Below, piece after piece: positions 45,910-53,615 of a stretch of DNA of 64,000 nucleotides. Positions within the stretch are counted from its first letter, which is position 1; every line of letters begins with the position of its first letter. Location of the stretch: the NCBI RefSeq assembly GCF_051201625.1, contig NZ_CP179203.1, positions 3,410,001 through 3,474,000 on the forward strand, given 5' to 3'. This stretch comes from Shimia sp051201625 (lineage in GTDB: Bacteria > Pseudomonadota > Alphaproteobacteria > Rhodobacterales > Rhodobacteraceae). The position numbers and the translations under genes are program-made. The notes under the pieces were generated by a model, which was not told where the DNA came from, ran no database searches, and saw nothing but the letters and a program-made list of their open reading frames with translations.

Positions 45910-46968
45910 ATGACTGAACCAATGGTCAGCCTTCGCGGGCTTTATAAAATCTTCGGCACACGCGACAAAGAAGTGCTGCATTATGTCCAAGGCGGCATGG
46001 GCAAAGAGGAGTTATTAGCAGAGCATAAGCATGTTTTGGGTCTTAACGACATCAACGTCGACATGCAGGCGGGTGAAATTACAGTTGTAATGGGCCTGTC
46101 CGGCTCCGGTAAATCCACCTTGATCCGCCACCTGAACCGTTTGATCGAACCCACAGCGGGCGAGATAATCGTTCAAGGCGAAGACGTCATGAAACTGTCT
46201 GAGGACGGCTTGCGCAAAGCACGTCAGGAAAAGATGTCCATGGTGTTTCAGAAGTTTGCGCTTTTGCCCCATAAGACAGTGCTAAAAAACGCTGGGATGC
46301 CTTTGTCCGTGCGCGGTCATGACGAGATCGACTGTGACAAAGAAGCCCAGAAATGGCTGGATCGTGTAGGCTTGAGTGGGTTTGAAAACCACTATCCGGC
46401 GCAACTGTCCGGTGGAATGCAGCAACGTGTGGGTATTGCCCGCGCACTTACGGCGAATACGGACATTATGTTGATGGACGAGGCATTCTCGGCACTCGAT
46501 CCTCTTATTCGTACCGACATGCAAGATCTCCTTTTAGAGCTGCAGAAAGAGCTGCATAAGACCATCATCTTCATTACTCATGATCTTGACGAAGCGCTGA
46601 AACTGGCAGATCACCTTGTGATCCTTAAGGACGGCTATGTGGTTCAGCAGGGCGAGCCGCAGCACATCCTTCTCAATCCAAGTGACCCTTATATTGAAGA
46701 TTTCGTGAGCGACATCAATCGCGCGCGAGTCCTTCGAGTACGCTCAATCATGACACCTCTTGACGGGGGCAAAGTACCCGAGGGTGCGCACGGAGAGCTT
46801 GATTATGACGACACGCTTGAAACCATGATTGCAAAATCAGGTGGCGATACCTCTCACGCCTATTTAGTGACACGCAACGGAACCCCTGTTGGTACGCTAG
46901 AAATGACAAGTCTTGTAAAAGCGCTGGTGCCGCGAGTTGCGTCAGAAGCAGGTGCACGACAATACTAA
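45910..46968 (+). CDS. Glycine betaine/proline-type ABC transporter, ATP-binding protein
   Basis: OpuAA/ProV-type ATPase of 352 residues. Walker A is GLSGSGKSTLIRHLNR, the signature LSGGMQQRVGIARAL, and Walker B IMLMDEAFSALDP. The C-terminus after residue 270 holds a partial CBS-like region, used in relatives for osmotic sensing; here it appears shortened. AGGAG precedes the ATG. It is the last gene of the GntR-controlled plus-strand arm. Confidence 0.92.
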   Translation: MTEPMVSLRGLYKIFGTRDKEVLHYVQGGMGKEELLAEHKHVLGLNDINVDMQAGEITVVMGLSGSGKSTLIRHLNRLIEPTAGEIIVQGEDVMKLSEDGLRKARQEKMSMVFQKFALLPHKTVLKNAGMPLSVRGHDEIDCDKEAQKWLDRVGLSGFENHYPAQLSGGMQQRVGIARALTANTDIMLMDEAFSALDPLIRTDMQDLLLELQKELHKTIIFITHDLDEALKLADHLVILKDGYVVQQGEPQHILLNPSDPYIEDFVSDINRARVLRVRSIMTPLDGGKVPEGAHGELDYDDTLETMIAKSGGDTSHAYLVTRNGTPVGTLEMTSLVKALVPRVASEAGARQY

Positions 46969-47055
46969 ATTACTTCGTGTAAATGTGAAAAAACTGTTGG
47001 GGCCCTTTCGAGTTAAAAGTTAGAGCGGGCACCAACATGCATGCTACGGCGGCGG

Positions 47056-47310
47056 TCATTTTTTGAAATACAACACTGATCTCTGGACACAGGCATAATT
47101 CTCCTCGTCATCAATGCAGATCGCCAGTTTACCTTCTGTTGGCAACTTAAACCCTTTCTGTGCGTTCTTGAAACCAAAAATCAATGCCCAAACCCCGCCC
47201 TCTAAACCCTTGTTTTGAGGGGGCCGAAAGTTTTCAGCGGCTGTGAGCTCGCACAAGAACCAAGCAAAAATACCTAAATTTTCTTTCTCGGAACCGAAAA
47301 AATCGCCCAT
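47056..47310 (-). CDS. Hypothetical protein
   Basis: An 84-residue frame with no family I recognise. It starts MGDFFGSEKENLGIFAWFLC and has a moderate AAGG site upstream. It follows the transposition-protein-like fragment by 34 bases on the same strand. It marks the start of an accessory stretch with little core content. Confidence 0.4.
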   Translation of the reverse strand: MGDFFGSEKENLGIFAWFLCELTAAENFRPPQNKGLEGGVWALIFGFKNAQKGFKLPTEGKLAICIDDEENYACVQRSVLYFKK

Positions 47311-47344
47311 TGGGCGGCCTTTTTTCTTAGTCTACTCGGATCTC

Positions 47345-47896
47345 TTACAAATCAGATACCCTGAAATACTCCACTTTAAAATTGCGCAAATTCCATTCTG
47401 GGTAAATACCCATTGCTTCTAGCTCACTGCGCTTTTGGTTCGTCAGAGCGATCTTCAGTTCACAGAAATCTGTCAATTTTTGGTACTTGGACTTAAACTC
47501 ATCAAGCAACTTGGAATTGATATTGTCACGCATCTTTCCCACGTGCCGAAGCTGCCCACACGTCTCTAAGTAAGGTTCATCCTTACCGTCTTTTGTTGAA
47601 AGGATGTATGTCACAGCTTGACTGGATAGTCTGAGGTAACGGGCAGCATCAGAAATCGTGACTCCTGCATCGCCAGTTTGAAGCCCCAGAACTTCAGAAA
47701 CTTCCTGTAAGCTAAAGAACACCGAATGCAGCGATTTCGAGCCCTCAAGTGTTTCAACTTGGCTGAGCTCGCCCCAGATAATTACTCGCAGAATGTCAGC
47801 AAAAGCAACATGCGAGGTTGCTGACTCTTCAGCTACGTTAGCCAATCCAAAGCTGGTCTTTTCGACCGATACACCAGCTGAATAAACTTGCTCCAT
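47345..47896 (-). pseudogene. Probable C-terminal fragment of a TniQ/TnsD-like transposition protein
   Basis: A frame of about 183 residues whose second half resembles the C-terminal region of TniQ-type proteins: a helix-turn-helix (VTISDAARYLRLSSQAVTYI), a segment ending in a NSKLLDEFKSKYQKLTDF helix, and a closing LEAMGIYPEWN, then YFRVSDL. The frame continues in the same phase upstream of the ATG to a stop near 47965 (reading GRHKGLDLRDPDRL before the ATG), so the N-terminal zinc-finger part is absent. This is read from memory of the family and is tentative. An independent HTH protein is the alternative. Confidence 0.4.
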
Positions 47897-48562
47897 CAAG
47901 CGATCTGGGTCTCGTAAATCTAAGCCTTTGTGGCGACCACTATTAAGACCACTGTCTTCAACGCCTTAGAGCAACAACATCTTACGAACCCTGCCTTGAG
48001 CATGTGTGCGACAACAACCTAAGCAGCTTGGAATACGAGCAACTGGAACTGCTCTAAATGTCCGTTGTCAGGGTTTTTGGAACCATTGTTCCGTAAACTC
48101 GCTTCTTGGTTGGTCTAAACAATGCACTTCGTTTCAATGTAGGACAATGAGGATCTTTTCAAATCACAAGGTATATCAGTCGCGAGGTTTTTTCGAAATA
48201 TGGCCTTGCCAATCCAAAAATCGTAACGAGAAATTGGCGGGCAGATGTGGGTTTGGCCGAAAATAAAAACTGATTTACCAGTTCTCAATAGTTCGCACCT
48301 TGCAGTTTAGTCCGCAACTGGCTATTTCGGAGCCGTGTGAAGAGCTCAGCAAGCGCTGACGGCAACCTGTCCCGTACAAGGTGCAACCGATATCGCGGCA
48401 CACGGTCAAACAAGTGTCTGACAATACTGGGGAGTATTTTCCCAAGACAATGATAGCTGCGCTAGCAGCGACGCCCGTCTGCCGGGTTTTGCCAGTAAGT
48501 CGCGGATGACCGCCATGGCATCGACCGCCCGAGAAATGCTTGCGACCGGTGCGAAACTCACA
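47897..48562. other. Non-coding stretch upstream of the hammerhead ribozyme
   Basis: About 660 bases without a supportable gene. Three small hairpins precede the ribozyme: an AT stem AATACT/AGTATT at 48423-48438, GCTGC/GCAGC at 48456-48469, and CCCG/CGGG followed by four T at 48474-48490, which could be a weak terminator of an upstream plus-strand transcript. A 146-codon minus-strand frame (48406-48846) runs antisense through the ribozyme and the next gene and is judged a shadow. Confidence 0.45.
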
Positions 48563-48612
48563 GGTCTGGGTCTAATGCCGATCCACTGACGAGCCGACGG
48601 CACGGCGAAACC
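48563..48612 (+). ncRNA. Hammerhead ribozyme, type III layout
   Basis: All conserved core residues of the hammerhead self-cleaving RNA are present in order. GGU (48563-48565) pairs with ACC (48610-48612) as a 3-bp stem III. C48566 is the cleavage-site residue 17. UGGGUC (48567-48572) pairs with GAUCCA (48580-48585) as a 6-bp stem I with loop UAAUGCC. CUGACGA (48586-48592) is the first core strand. GCCG (48593-48596) pairs with CGGC (48603-48606) as stem II with loop ACGGCA. GAA (48607-48609) is the second core strand. Cleavage would fall between 48566 and 48567. Activity is inferred. Confidence 0.85.
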
Positions 48613-48628
48613 AACATGCATGCAGAGC

Positions 48629-48689
48629 GCTGGGCACATCCCAGCCGCCAACCCCGTCCTAGGGTGGCCGCCTGCGATCTTCGGATCGT
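48629..48689 (+). other. Three consecutive hairpins in the leader behind the ribozyme
   Basis: Hairpin A: GCTGGG/CCCAGC at 48629-48645 with a 5-base loop. Hairpin B: GCC-ACCC/GGGTGGC at 48647-48668 with one bulged A. Hairpin C: GCGATC/GATCGT at 48674-48689 closed by a C(UUCG)G tetraloop, one of the most stable RNA loops. They end 28 bases before the AGGAG site of the next gene. After ribozyme cleavage they would form most of a 161-base leader. Confidence 0.6.
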
Positions 48690-48727
48690 TGGCATGCGCA
48701 TCACGCGAGATGAAATAGGAGAAAACC

Positions 48728-49087
48728 ATGAACAATCTCGATACATTGCTCGGATGGTCCGAGCCAATATCGTGGGGCCAAAACCGGCCACCACATGCAA
48801 TCCCGGACGGACTTCGCCCTGACATGCTTGTCCGTTCCGATCTCATTGTGCGCTCTAACCAGATCGATGTCGCCCAACGCGCCGAGTATCCGATGTATTA
48901 TCCAGACATGATCTGGCGCGTAATAGATGGCGAGAGCTTCCTTTTAGAATGCAAGCAGCCTCTGGTCACGCATACTGTCGCTAGCCATTACCGGATCTGG
49001 GCGGGCGAACTGCCAGATGAGGCTGAAGAAATGACGATTGAAGAACTTCTGCGCGAATTAGGTATACCTGAGGAGGAATTGGTATGA
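48728..49087 (+). CDS. Unknown protein, first gene behind the ribozyme
   Basis: A 119-residue soluble protein beginning MNNLDTLLGWSEPISWGQN. I do not recognise the family. It has no signal peptide or membrane segment, is rich in acidic residues at the C-terminus (ELPDEAEEMTIEELLRELG), and has one cysteine. A clear AGGAG precedes the ATG and the stop overlaps the next start (ATGA), so it is a genuine gene of a two-gene operon. The leader contains the hammerhead ribozyme. Confidence 0.75.
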   Translation: MNNLDTLLGWSEPISWGQNRPPHAIPDGLRPDMLVRSDLIVRSNQIDVAQRAEYPMYYPDMIWRVIDGESFLLECKQPLVTHTVASHYRIWAGELPDEAEEMTIEELLRELGIPEEELV

Positions 49088-49668
49088 GCATGCACATGGC
49101 AGGCAGCGACGATGACTATGCTGCAATCGACCTGGCACAGGCCGAACAGAACGAAATCCTGACCGCTGCATTACTCGCTGACACCGATCTCCAGCGCCGC
49201 CGGTCCGAGCTTTCGGCGATCCGGATGATCCATCGATTAACAGCGGCCTACAACAGATCGATCTACGCAAGCAGGGGCATTGATGTTGACGCCATCCCCT
49301 GGGCGGTGACCGAGCGGCAATACCGGGCAACCCTGCGCATGGCTGCCAAATTCCTCCAGAACGATGGCAATCTGACCCCAGAAAAGGTTCGACATGAGTG
49401 GTCAGTGGAACTGGCACAGGAAGATGCTCTGCATGAACTACCACCTGATGTTCTGACGGTTTTCGAGGATCTGCCTCTGAACGAACAAATGGCGGAGCAA
49501 GCGGCAACCGCTGCGATGCGCCAGGCAATGCGTCCGGATCCGATCATCGAAGACTACAGCCAGCTCGATTATGATCGCCTGATCTATCTGGCACATGCTT
49601 GTGACAACCGCTTGGCGCAGGGTGAGCTGGCCAGACGGCGGGCACTGGGAGCAATACAAGCCGCCTAA
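49084..49668 (+). CDS. Unknown protein, second gene behind the ribozyme
   Basis: A 194-residue, mainly helical soluble protein starting MSMHMAGSDDDYAAIDLAQA, with no family I can name. Its ATG lies inside the stop of the preceding gene after GAGGAATT, so translation is coupled. The middle (HRLTAAYNRSIYASRGI, then RQYRATLRMAAKFLQNDG) and C-terminal helices are Arg/Ala rich, which would suit nucleic acid or protein binding; this is only a hint. Confidence 0.72.
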   Translation: MSMHMAGSDDDYAAIDLAQAEQNEILTAALLADTDLQRRRSELSAIRMIHRLTAAYNRSIYASRGIDVDAIPWAVTERQYRATLRMAAKFLQNDGNLTPEKVRHEWSVELAQEDALHELPPDVLTVFEDLPLNEQMAEQAATAAMRQAMRPDPIIEDYSQLDYDRLIYLAHACDNRLAQGELARRRALGAIQAA

Positions 49669-50173
49669 CGGCAGAAGTTCCGTTCGGTCGCTCCACAACA
49701 CTAATAAAGTTGGGCACAGACCCGACGGCGTCAAAAGCGGAGACTCCATGTTGTCGGACTTGGCCGTCCGACCACACAAGATTGAATGTTTGGAAAATTG
49801 GCCAATCAATATCCACCGGAAATTTGCCAGGCGGTGACTTGGCAGATGAAAAACAGTCAAAGCTTTCAGCTAAAGGCCTCACAGCGCCTTCCGATAAATC
49901 AACAGGCAACTCATACTGTTTTGCTTACTTTCGGATTTGGCTCGAGGACCGACTGCCGCATTGCTTCACACGCAGCGTCGATGAAAAAAAAAAGATTTCA
50001 AAACTGCGTTAAAGCCAAATGTCAAAAAGACGCACCGCGAGCTTGAGCGAGCGTAAAGAAGGCTCGCATTTGTCACCGATAGAGCATTTGCACGCAGATT
50101 AAACACGCAGTCCACCACCCCTCGCTAAGGGCGTTTCACCAAAAAGCGACAGGCGCCAAAAAGGAGACCACAT
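49669..50173. other. Intergenic region with hairpins and a possible gene remnant
   Basis: About 500 bases. A perfect 7-bp hairpin GTCGGAC/GTCCGAC lies at 49753-49772 and a 6-bp hairpin GCGAGC/GCTCGC at 50047-50067; neither has a T run. The frame at 49786-50046 starts with a stretch (PPEICQAVTWQM) resembling small phage/plasmid HTH proteins, then loses similarity, so it may be decayed. Confidence 0.4.
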
Positions 50174-50251
50174 ATGGCCAAACCACCTAATGATAATTTG
50201 CCGGTGAAAATATCGCCTCACAAGAATCCTGAAGAAGGGGATGCAAAATGA
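50174..50251 (+). CDS. Small 25-residue protein coupled to the next gene
   Basis: A short frame reading MAKPPNDNLPVKISPHKNPE plus five residues. It has an ideal AAGGAG site eight bases before the ATG and its stop overlaps the next gene's start (ATGA). It could be a genuine small protein or a leader peptide that brings ribosomes to the following gene, whose own binding site is weaker. No family recognised. Confidence 0.5.
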   Translation: MAKPPNDNLPVKISPHKNPEEGDAK

Positions 50252-50556
50252 CAAAACCAACTTGGGCACGTTATGCAGACGTGTTTCAGGCGAGCAAAGC
50301 CCCGCATTGGAAAGAAGAAAAAATGGAAGACAGTTTAGTTCGCGCAAAGGCAGCTTTTGAGCGTCGATTGTTTGAGGTTCAGCTCATGCGGGTTCCAGAA
50401 AACGAGAAACCTACGCGCCAGAAGGCTTTGAATATTTCTCTAACTTACTACCGCAAAATGCTGGAAGACATAGAGAAGGTGATGGTGGGAGTGCAGGAGT
50501 TGCCACCCGAAACTGAATTCTCAGCAGACGGGAAAAAGATTGGCATTCTGAAATGA
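50248..50556 (+). CDS. Hypothetical protein
   Basis: A 102-residue, highly charged helical protein (MTKPTWARYADVFQASKAPH at the start). It has no signal peptide, membrane segment or recognised motif. It is coupled by an ATGA overlap to the 25-residue frame upstream. It is the only other gene for more than 700 bases on either side, in the accessory region. Confidence 0.65.
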   Translation: MTKPTWARYADVFQASKAPHWKEEKMEDSLVRAKAAFERRLFEVQLMRVPENEKPTRQKALNISLTYYRKMLEDIEKVMVGVQELPPETEFSADGKKIGILK

Positions 50557-51328
50557 ATCGCATCATCACAATTGATAGAATCCAGTACAGATTGGACAAA
50601 ACGAGTTGCCTGCTTTGTTCTTTTAGACACCAAGCAAGTAACCCATCGGTTGATCCAAGATTGTTAACTCGATCCGACCCAGTCCAGCTGGCTTGCTTCG
50701 TTCTATCGATAACCCAAGTATACTGATATGATTTGCCTCAAAAGTCTCGTTGACGTCGATACAATATCATTTGTGAATCTATCGCCCTGAGAAGTGATCA
50801 GATGCCTTCCGCTAGATGACCGCTTTGATGCCCATTTCGATGGCGGCCAGAAAGAACGCAGTGTGAGAAAGAATCTTGTCCACGCGTTTTGTAGACGGAG
50901 ACGCTTTAGACTTAATAATCTCTACCGCACTATTGCGTCAGGAGAGAACTCACATGCAACTAGGAGAAAACCTTCTCTTCAATGTAGTTTGTTGCACCCG
51001 TTAACGAGCCACAAAGCGGTGCTTAGATATTAAAACAATTGCAAGTTTAAGCAAATCGCCTTGAGTATTCCTGACTATGTAGAACTTAAAAGGCCAGAAC
51101 ATCACGAAAACAGTGGTAGAGAGAAAAAAGATTGAGGCGCCTCAAACCCCTTCGGAATTCAGCATTCTGGGCCCATCGCAGACACAAAAGGATTACATTC
51201 TAACTGCAAAAGGTCAGCGCCTTGAATTTTGTCGATTTGATTACCTTTGAAGTTGGTAGATAAGCGTATTTGCGACATCATTTCCACTTTCAAATTTCCT
51301 ACCACTGAGAGCAAAGAAGGAAAGAAAA
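50557..51328. other. Intergenic region, about 770 bases
   Basis: AT-rich stretch with only short scattered frames, none with a good start. The last 20 bases hold the AAGGAAAG binding site of the next gene. Nothing else recognised. Confidence 0.4.
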
Positions 51329-51763
51329 ATGCCCATTAAATTAATCGAAGATACGCACAGCATTATGGAGGGGTTATTGGAACCGGTTGATTTTAATGAG
51401 GAAATAGAAGAGAATCCTTTATACGATTTTTACGAAGGCAGAAGCGTCGCTGAAGAGCAGATTAAAGTGGGAGCTCAAGAAGTCGCCTCTTTTGAAAACG
51501 ACATCAACCATAGTCCTTTGCTCTCATGGCACGTTGATTTCACACTATTCATTGCACCGACTCCAACTTCTGAAGGGGGGTACGCGTTGTTGAATCTAAG
51601 TTGGGATGACAACTATGGATGCTGGGGTTGGGAATGTGAAACCGCTCTAACTGGCGCATCTTCCATGAAGGAGGCGAAAGAGTATCTTTTGGGGATATAC
51701 AAAGAAAGCTACATAGCCGGAGCCGAAGGCGAGTTTCGGAAATTCCTTGAGACGTTATCTTGA
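51329..51763 (+). CDS. Hypothetical acidic protein
   Basis: A 144-residue soluble, acidic protein starting MPIKLIEDTHSIMEGLLEPV. The centre has a tryptophan-rich patch (NLSWDDNYGCWGWECE), probably a beta sheet, followed by helices. There is no signal peptide. The binding site AAGGAAAG is good. I cannot name a family; size, acidity and isolated location recall small immunity or anti-defence proteins, but this is speculation. Confidence 0.6.
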   Translation: MPIKLIEDTHSIMEGLLEPVDFNEEIEENPLYDFYEGRSVAEEQIKVGAQEVASFENDINHSPLLSWHVDFTLFIAPTPTSEGGYALLNLSWDDNYGCWGWECETALTGASSMKEAKEYLLGIYKESYIAGAEGEFRKFLETLS

Positions 51764-52060
51764 GTAAAATGCGCTTCAACCTAATGGTTTCATTATAAAA
51801 AAGGAAACAGGATCTCTGAAATTGGCTAAGCAAACAGGACGCTGGAACAGGTGTGGCCGGCGACGAGTTTCACCCTGAAGTGATCGGGTTAGCTCTTGAT
51901 CTAGAGTTCATGACGCAAATTGTTTCTCAAATGCCATCACGAGAAGCGCAGTTCGGCATTTGGGCAAATTTGAGGAGAGGCATAGCGACACTGCTAAACT
52001 TGCACCTTCAGAACTTGCTATACCGGTTTGTCGCTCTGAGGCGGCTTTCTGACTCTCACA
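51764..52060. other. Intergenic region before YqgE
   Basis: Just under 300 bases. An open stretch from 51853 reads like protein (DEFHPEVIGLALDLEFMTQI) but runs antisense into the YqgE gene and has no start; it may be the end of a lost gene. Confidence 0.35.
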
Positions 52061-52639
52061 TCAGGCATGTCCTGCCGTTGCCGAAAGGCTCAATGCGTCT
52101 ACGCCAATGCTTTTCAATGCCTGCGGCCACTTCTCCGCATTTGCAACACTAAACACCAAATCTTGTGTGGCGTCACAAAGGAGCCACCCGTTCTCGGCGA
52201 TTTCGGCTTCCAATTGCCCAGCTCCCCATCCAGCATACCCAAGTGCTAAGAGACGTTGCTCAGGGCCCACCCCCTGCGCCATGTCTTCGAGTATATCCAT
52301 TGTCGCCGTCATGGAGAATTGATGGCTCACCTTCAATGTCGATAAGTCTGACTGGTATTCCGGTGAATGCAAAACGAAGCCTCGGCCACCTTCGACTGGT
52401 CCACCGAAATGAAGACTACAGTCAAACTCTGGACGCTTGAGAGGAATATTCAATTGCCCTAACAACGCAGACAATCCCATGCCATCGACTACTTTGTTCA
52501 CTATCAGTCCCATAGCACCATCCTCGGAATGCGCACAAAGAAATACAACAGAATGCGCAAACCTCGGATCACCTATTCCCGGCATAGCAATTAACATCTG
52601 TCCAGTGAAGTCGGTAGTTGTGCCAAGCTTTTCAGTCAA
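52061..52639 (-). CDS. YqgE/AlgH family protein
   Basis: A 192-residue member of the YqgE/AlgH (DUF179) family, a widespread proteobacterial protein of uncertain role once linked to alginate regulation. MLIAMPGIGDPRFAHSVVFL, then EDGAMGLIVNK and FGGPVEGGRGFVLH are diagnostic. No ATG fits the family start; a TTG at 52639 with AGGACGAG upstream gives the expected length, and the first in-frame ATG (52597) would cut about 14 residues. It is divergent from the DsbD-like gene. Confidence 0.85.
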   Translation of the reverse strand: MTEKLGTTTDFTGQMLIAMPGIGDPRFAHSVVFLCAHSEDGAMGLIVNKVVDGMGLSALLGQLNIPLKRPEFDCSLHFGGPVEGGRGFVLHSPEYQSDLSTLKVSHQFSMTATMDILEDMAQGVGPEQRLLALGYAGWGAGQLEAEIAENGWLLCDATQDLVFSVANAEKWPQALKSIGVDALSLSATAGHA

Positions 52640-52768
52640 TAAAGTGTCTCGTCCTGTAGAGGGCCATACACCAACATGTGCCCACAAGGACAATGACGCA
52701 ATAGCCTTCTCTATGTTTCAAAGCATCTGAATTTCCTCGCCGGAAAGTGAGTTGGCTTTGGGCGAGCA

Positions 52769-53587
52769 ATGCCGCACAAATTTTATATGATGTTTAAAAC
52801 TATAATTTTATCGCTCATTGGTGTTTGCCTTAGTATCCCAGCTTTAGGCGAAACCTTTGATCGCATTGCTCAGGCAGAGATACTGCAAGGCTGGCGTAAT
52901 ATCGACGGCAGCCACACTGCTGCTTTACGGATCACACTCAAACCGGGTTGGAAAACTTACTGGCGCGCACCGGGTGACTCTGGCATTCCACCGCGCATTG
53001 ATTGGTTCGGATCTAGAAATTTTGCTGAAGCAAAAATTGAATGGCCCACACCTGAAGTTTTTCAACAAAACGGAATGCGCTCGATCGGGTATACGGATGA
53101 ACTTATCCTTCCAATCCAGATACAGCCAATAACAAAAAATAGGTCTATACGCCTCAAAGCAGTTTTAGATATTGGGGTATGCCGTGAAATCTGTGTCCCT
53201 CAACAACTTACGGTGAAAGCAGATCTGCCGAAGCGCGGAAAGCGAGATGCTCGCATTGCAGCAGCGCTCGCGGATCGCCCATTAACCATGGTCGAGGCAG
53301 GCGTCACGAATGTTAAATGCAGCGTAAGTGCAACGGCAGACGGTTTGCTGCTTACTTCAATTATAAAAATGCCGAGCATGGGTCCAAAAGAGATTGCGAT
53401 CGTCGAAATCGACAACCCTCAGATTTGGGTTGGAGAAGGAGAAATCCAACGGAGCAGTGGCATTCTAACCGCGCAGACTGAGTTGCAGCATGTGGAGGGG
53501 CTACCCTTTTTATTAGACAGATCCTCTCTGCGCTTTACCGTCCTTGGCAAGAAAAGTGCAGTTGATATTCGTGGCTGTGCCAATTAA
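52769..53587 (+). CDS. DsbD N-terminal-domain-like (ScsB-type) secreted protein
   Basis: A 272-residue exported protein with a signal peptide (MFKTIILSLIGVCLSIPALG) and a domain like the periplasmic N-terminal domain of DsbD/ScsB. The paired cysteines Cys138 and Cys142 in GVCREICVP are the probable redox pair. The membrane and thioredoxin domains of DsbD are absent, so it must work with another partner in periplasmic thiol exchange. It converges on the RND pump gene with a 28-base gap. Confidence 0.82.
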   Translation: MPHKFYMMFKTIILSLIGVCLSIPALGETFDRIAQAEILQGWRNIDGSHTAALRITLKPGWKTYWRAPGDSGIPPRIDWFGSRNFAEAKIEWPTPEVFQQNGMRSIGYTDELILPIQIQPITKNRSIRLKAVLDIGVCREICVPQQLTVKADLPKRGKRDARIAAALADRPLTMVEAGVTNVKCSVSATADGLLLTSIIKMPSMGPKEIAIVEIDNPQIWVGEGEIQRSSGILTAQTELQHVEGLPFLLDRSSLRFTVLGKKSAVDIRGCAN

Positions 53588-53615
53588 TTTCACATGTGTT
53601 TCAACCGCAGACAGC

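Noticed and set aside
48551..48557. GCGAAAC just upstream of the ribozyme as the end of a second hammerhead
   Set aside because: No CUGANGA strand or matching stems could be found in the preceding 100 bases, so a tandem ribozyme is not supported.
48406..48846. 146-codon minus-strand frame covering the ribozyme
   Set aside because: It runs antisense through the hammerhead core and the start of a gene with a good ribosome binding site, and its composition does not look like protein; judged a shadow frame.
49786..50046. Possible small HTH gene
   Set aside because: Only the first dozen residues look like the family and there is no clear helix-turn-helix or binding site; mentioned only as a possible remnant.
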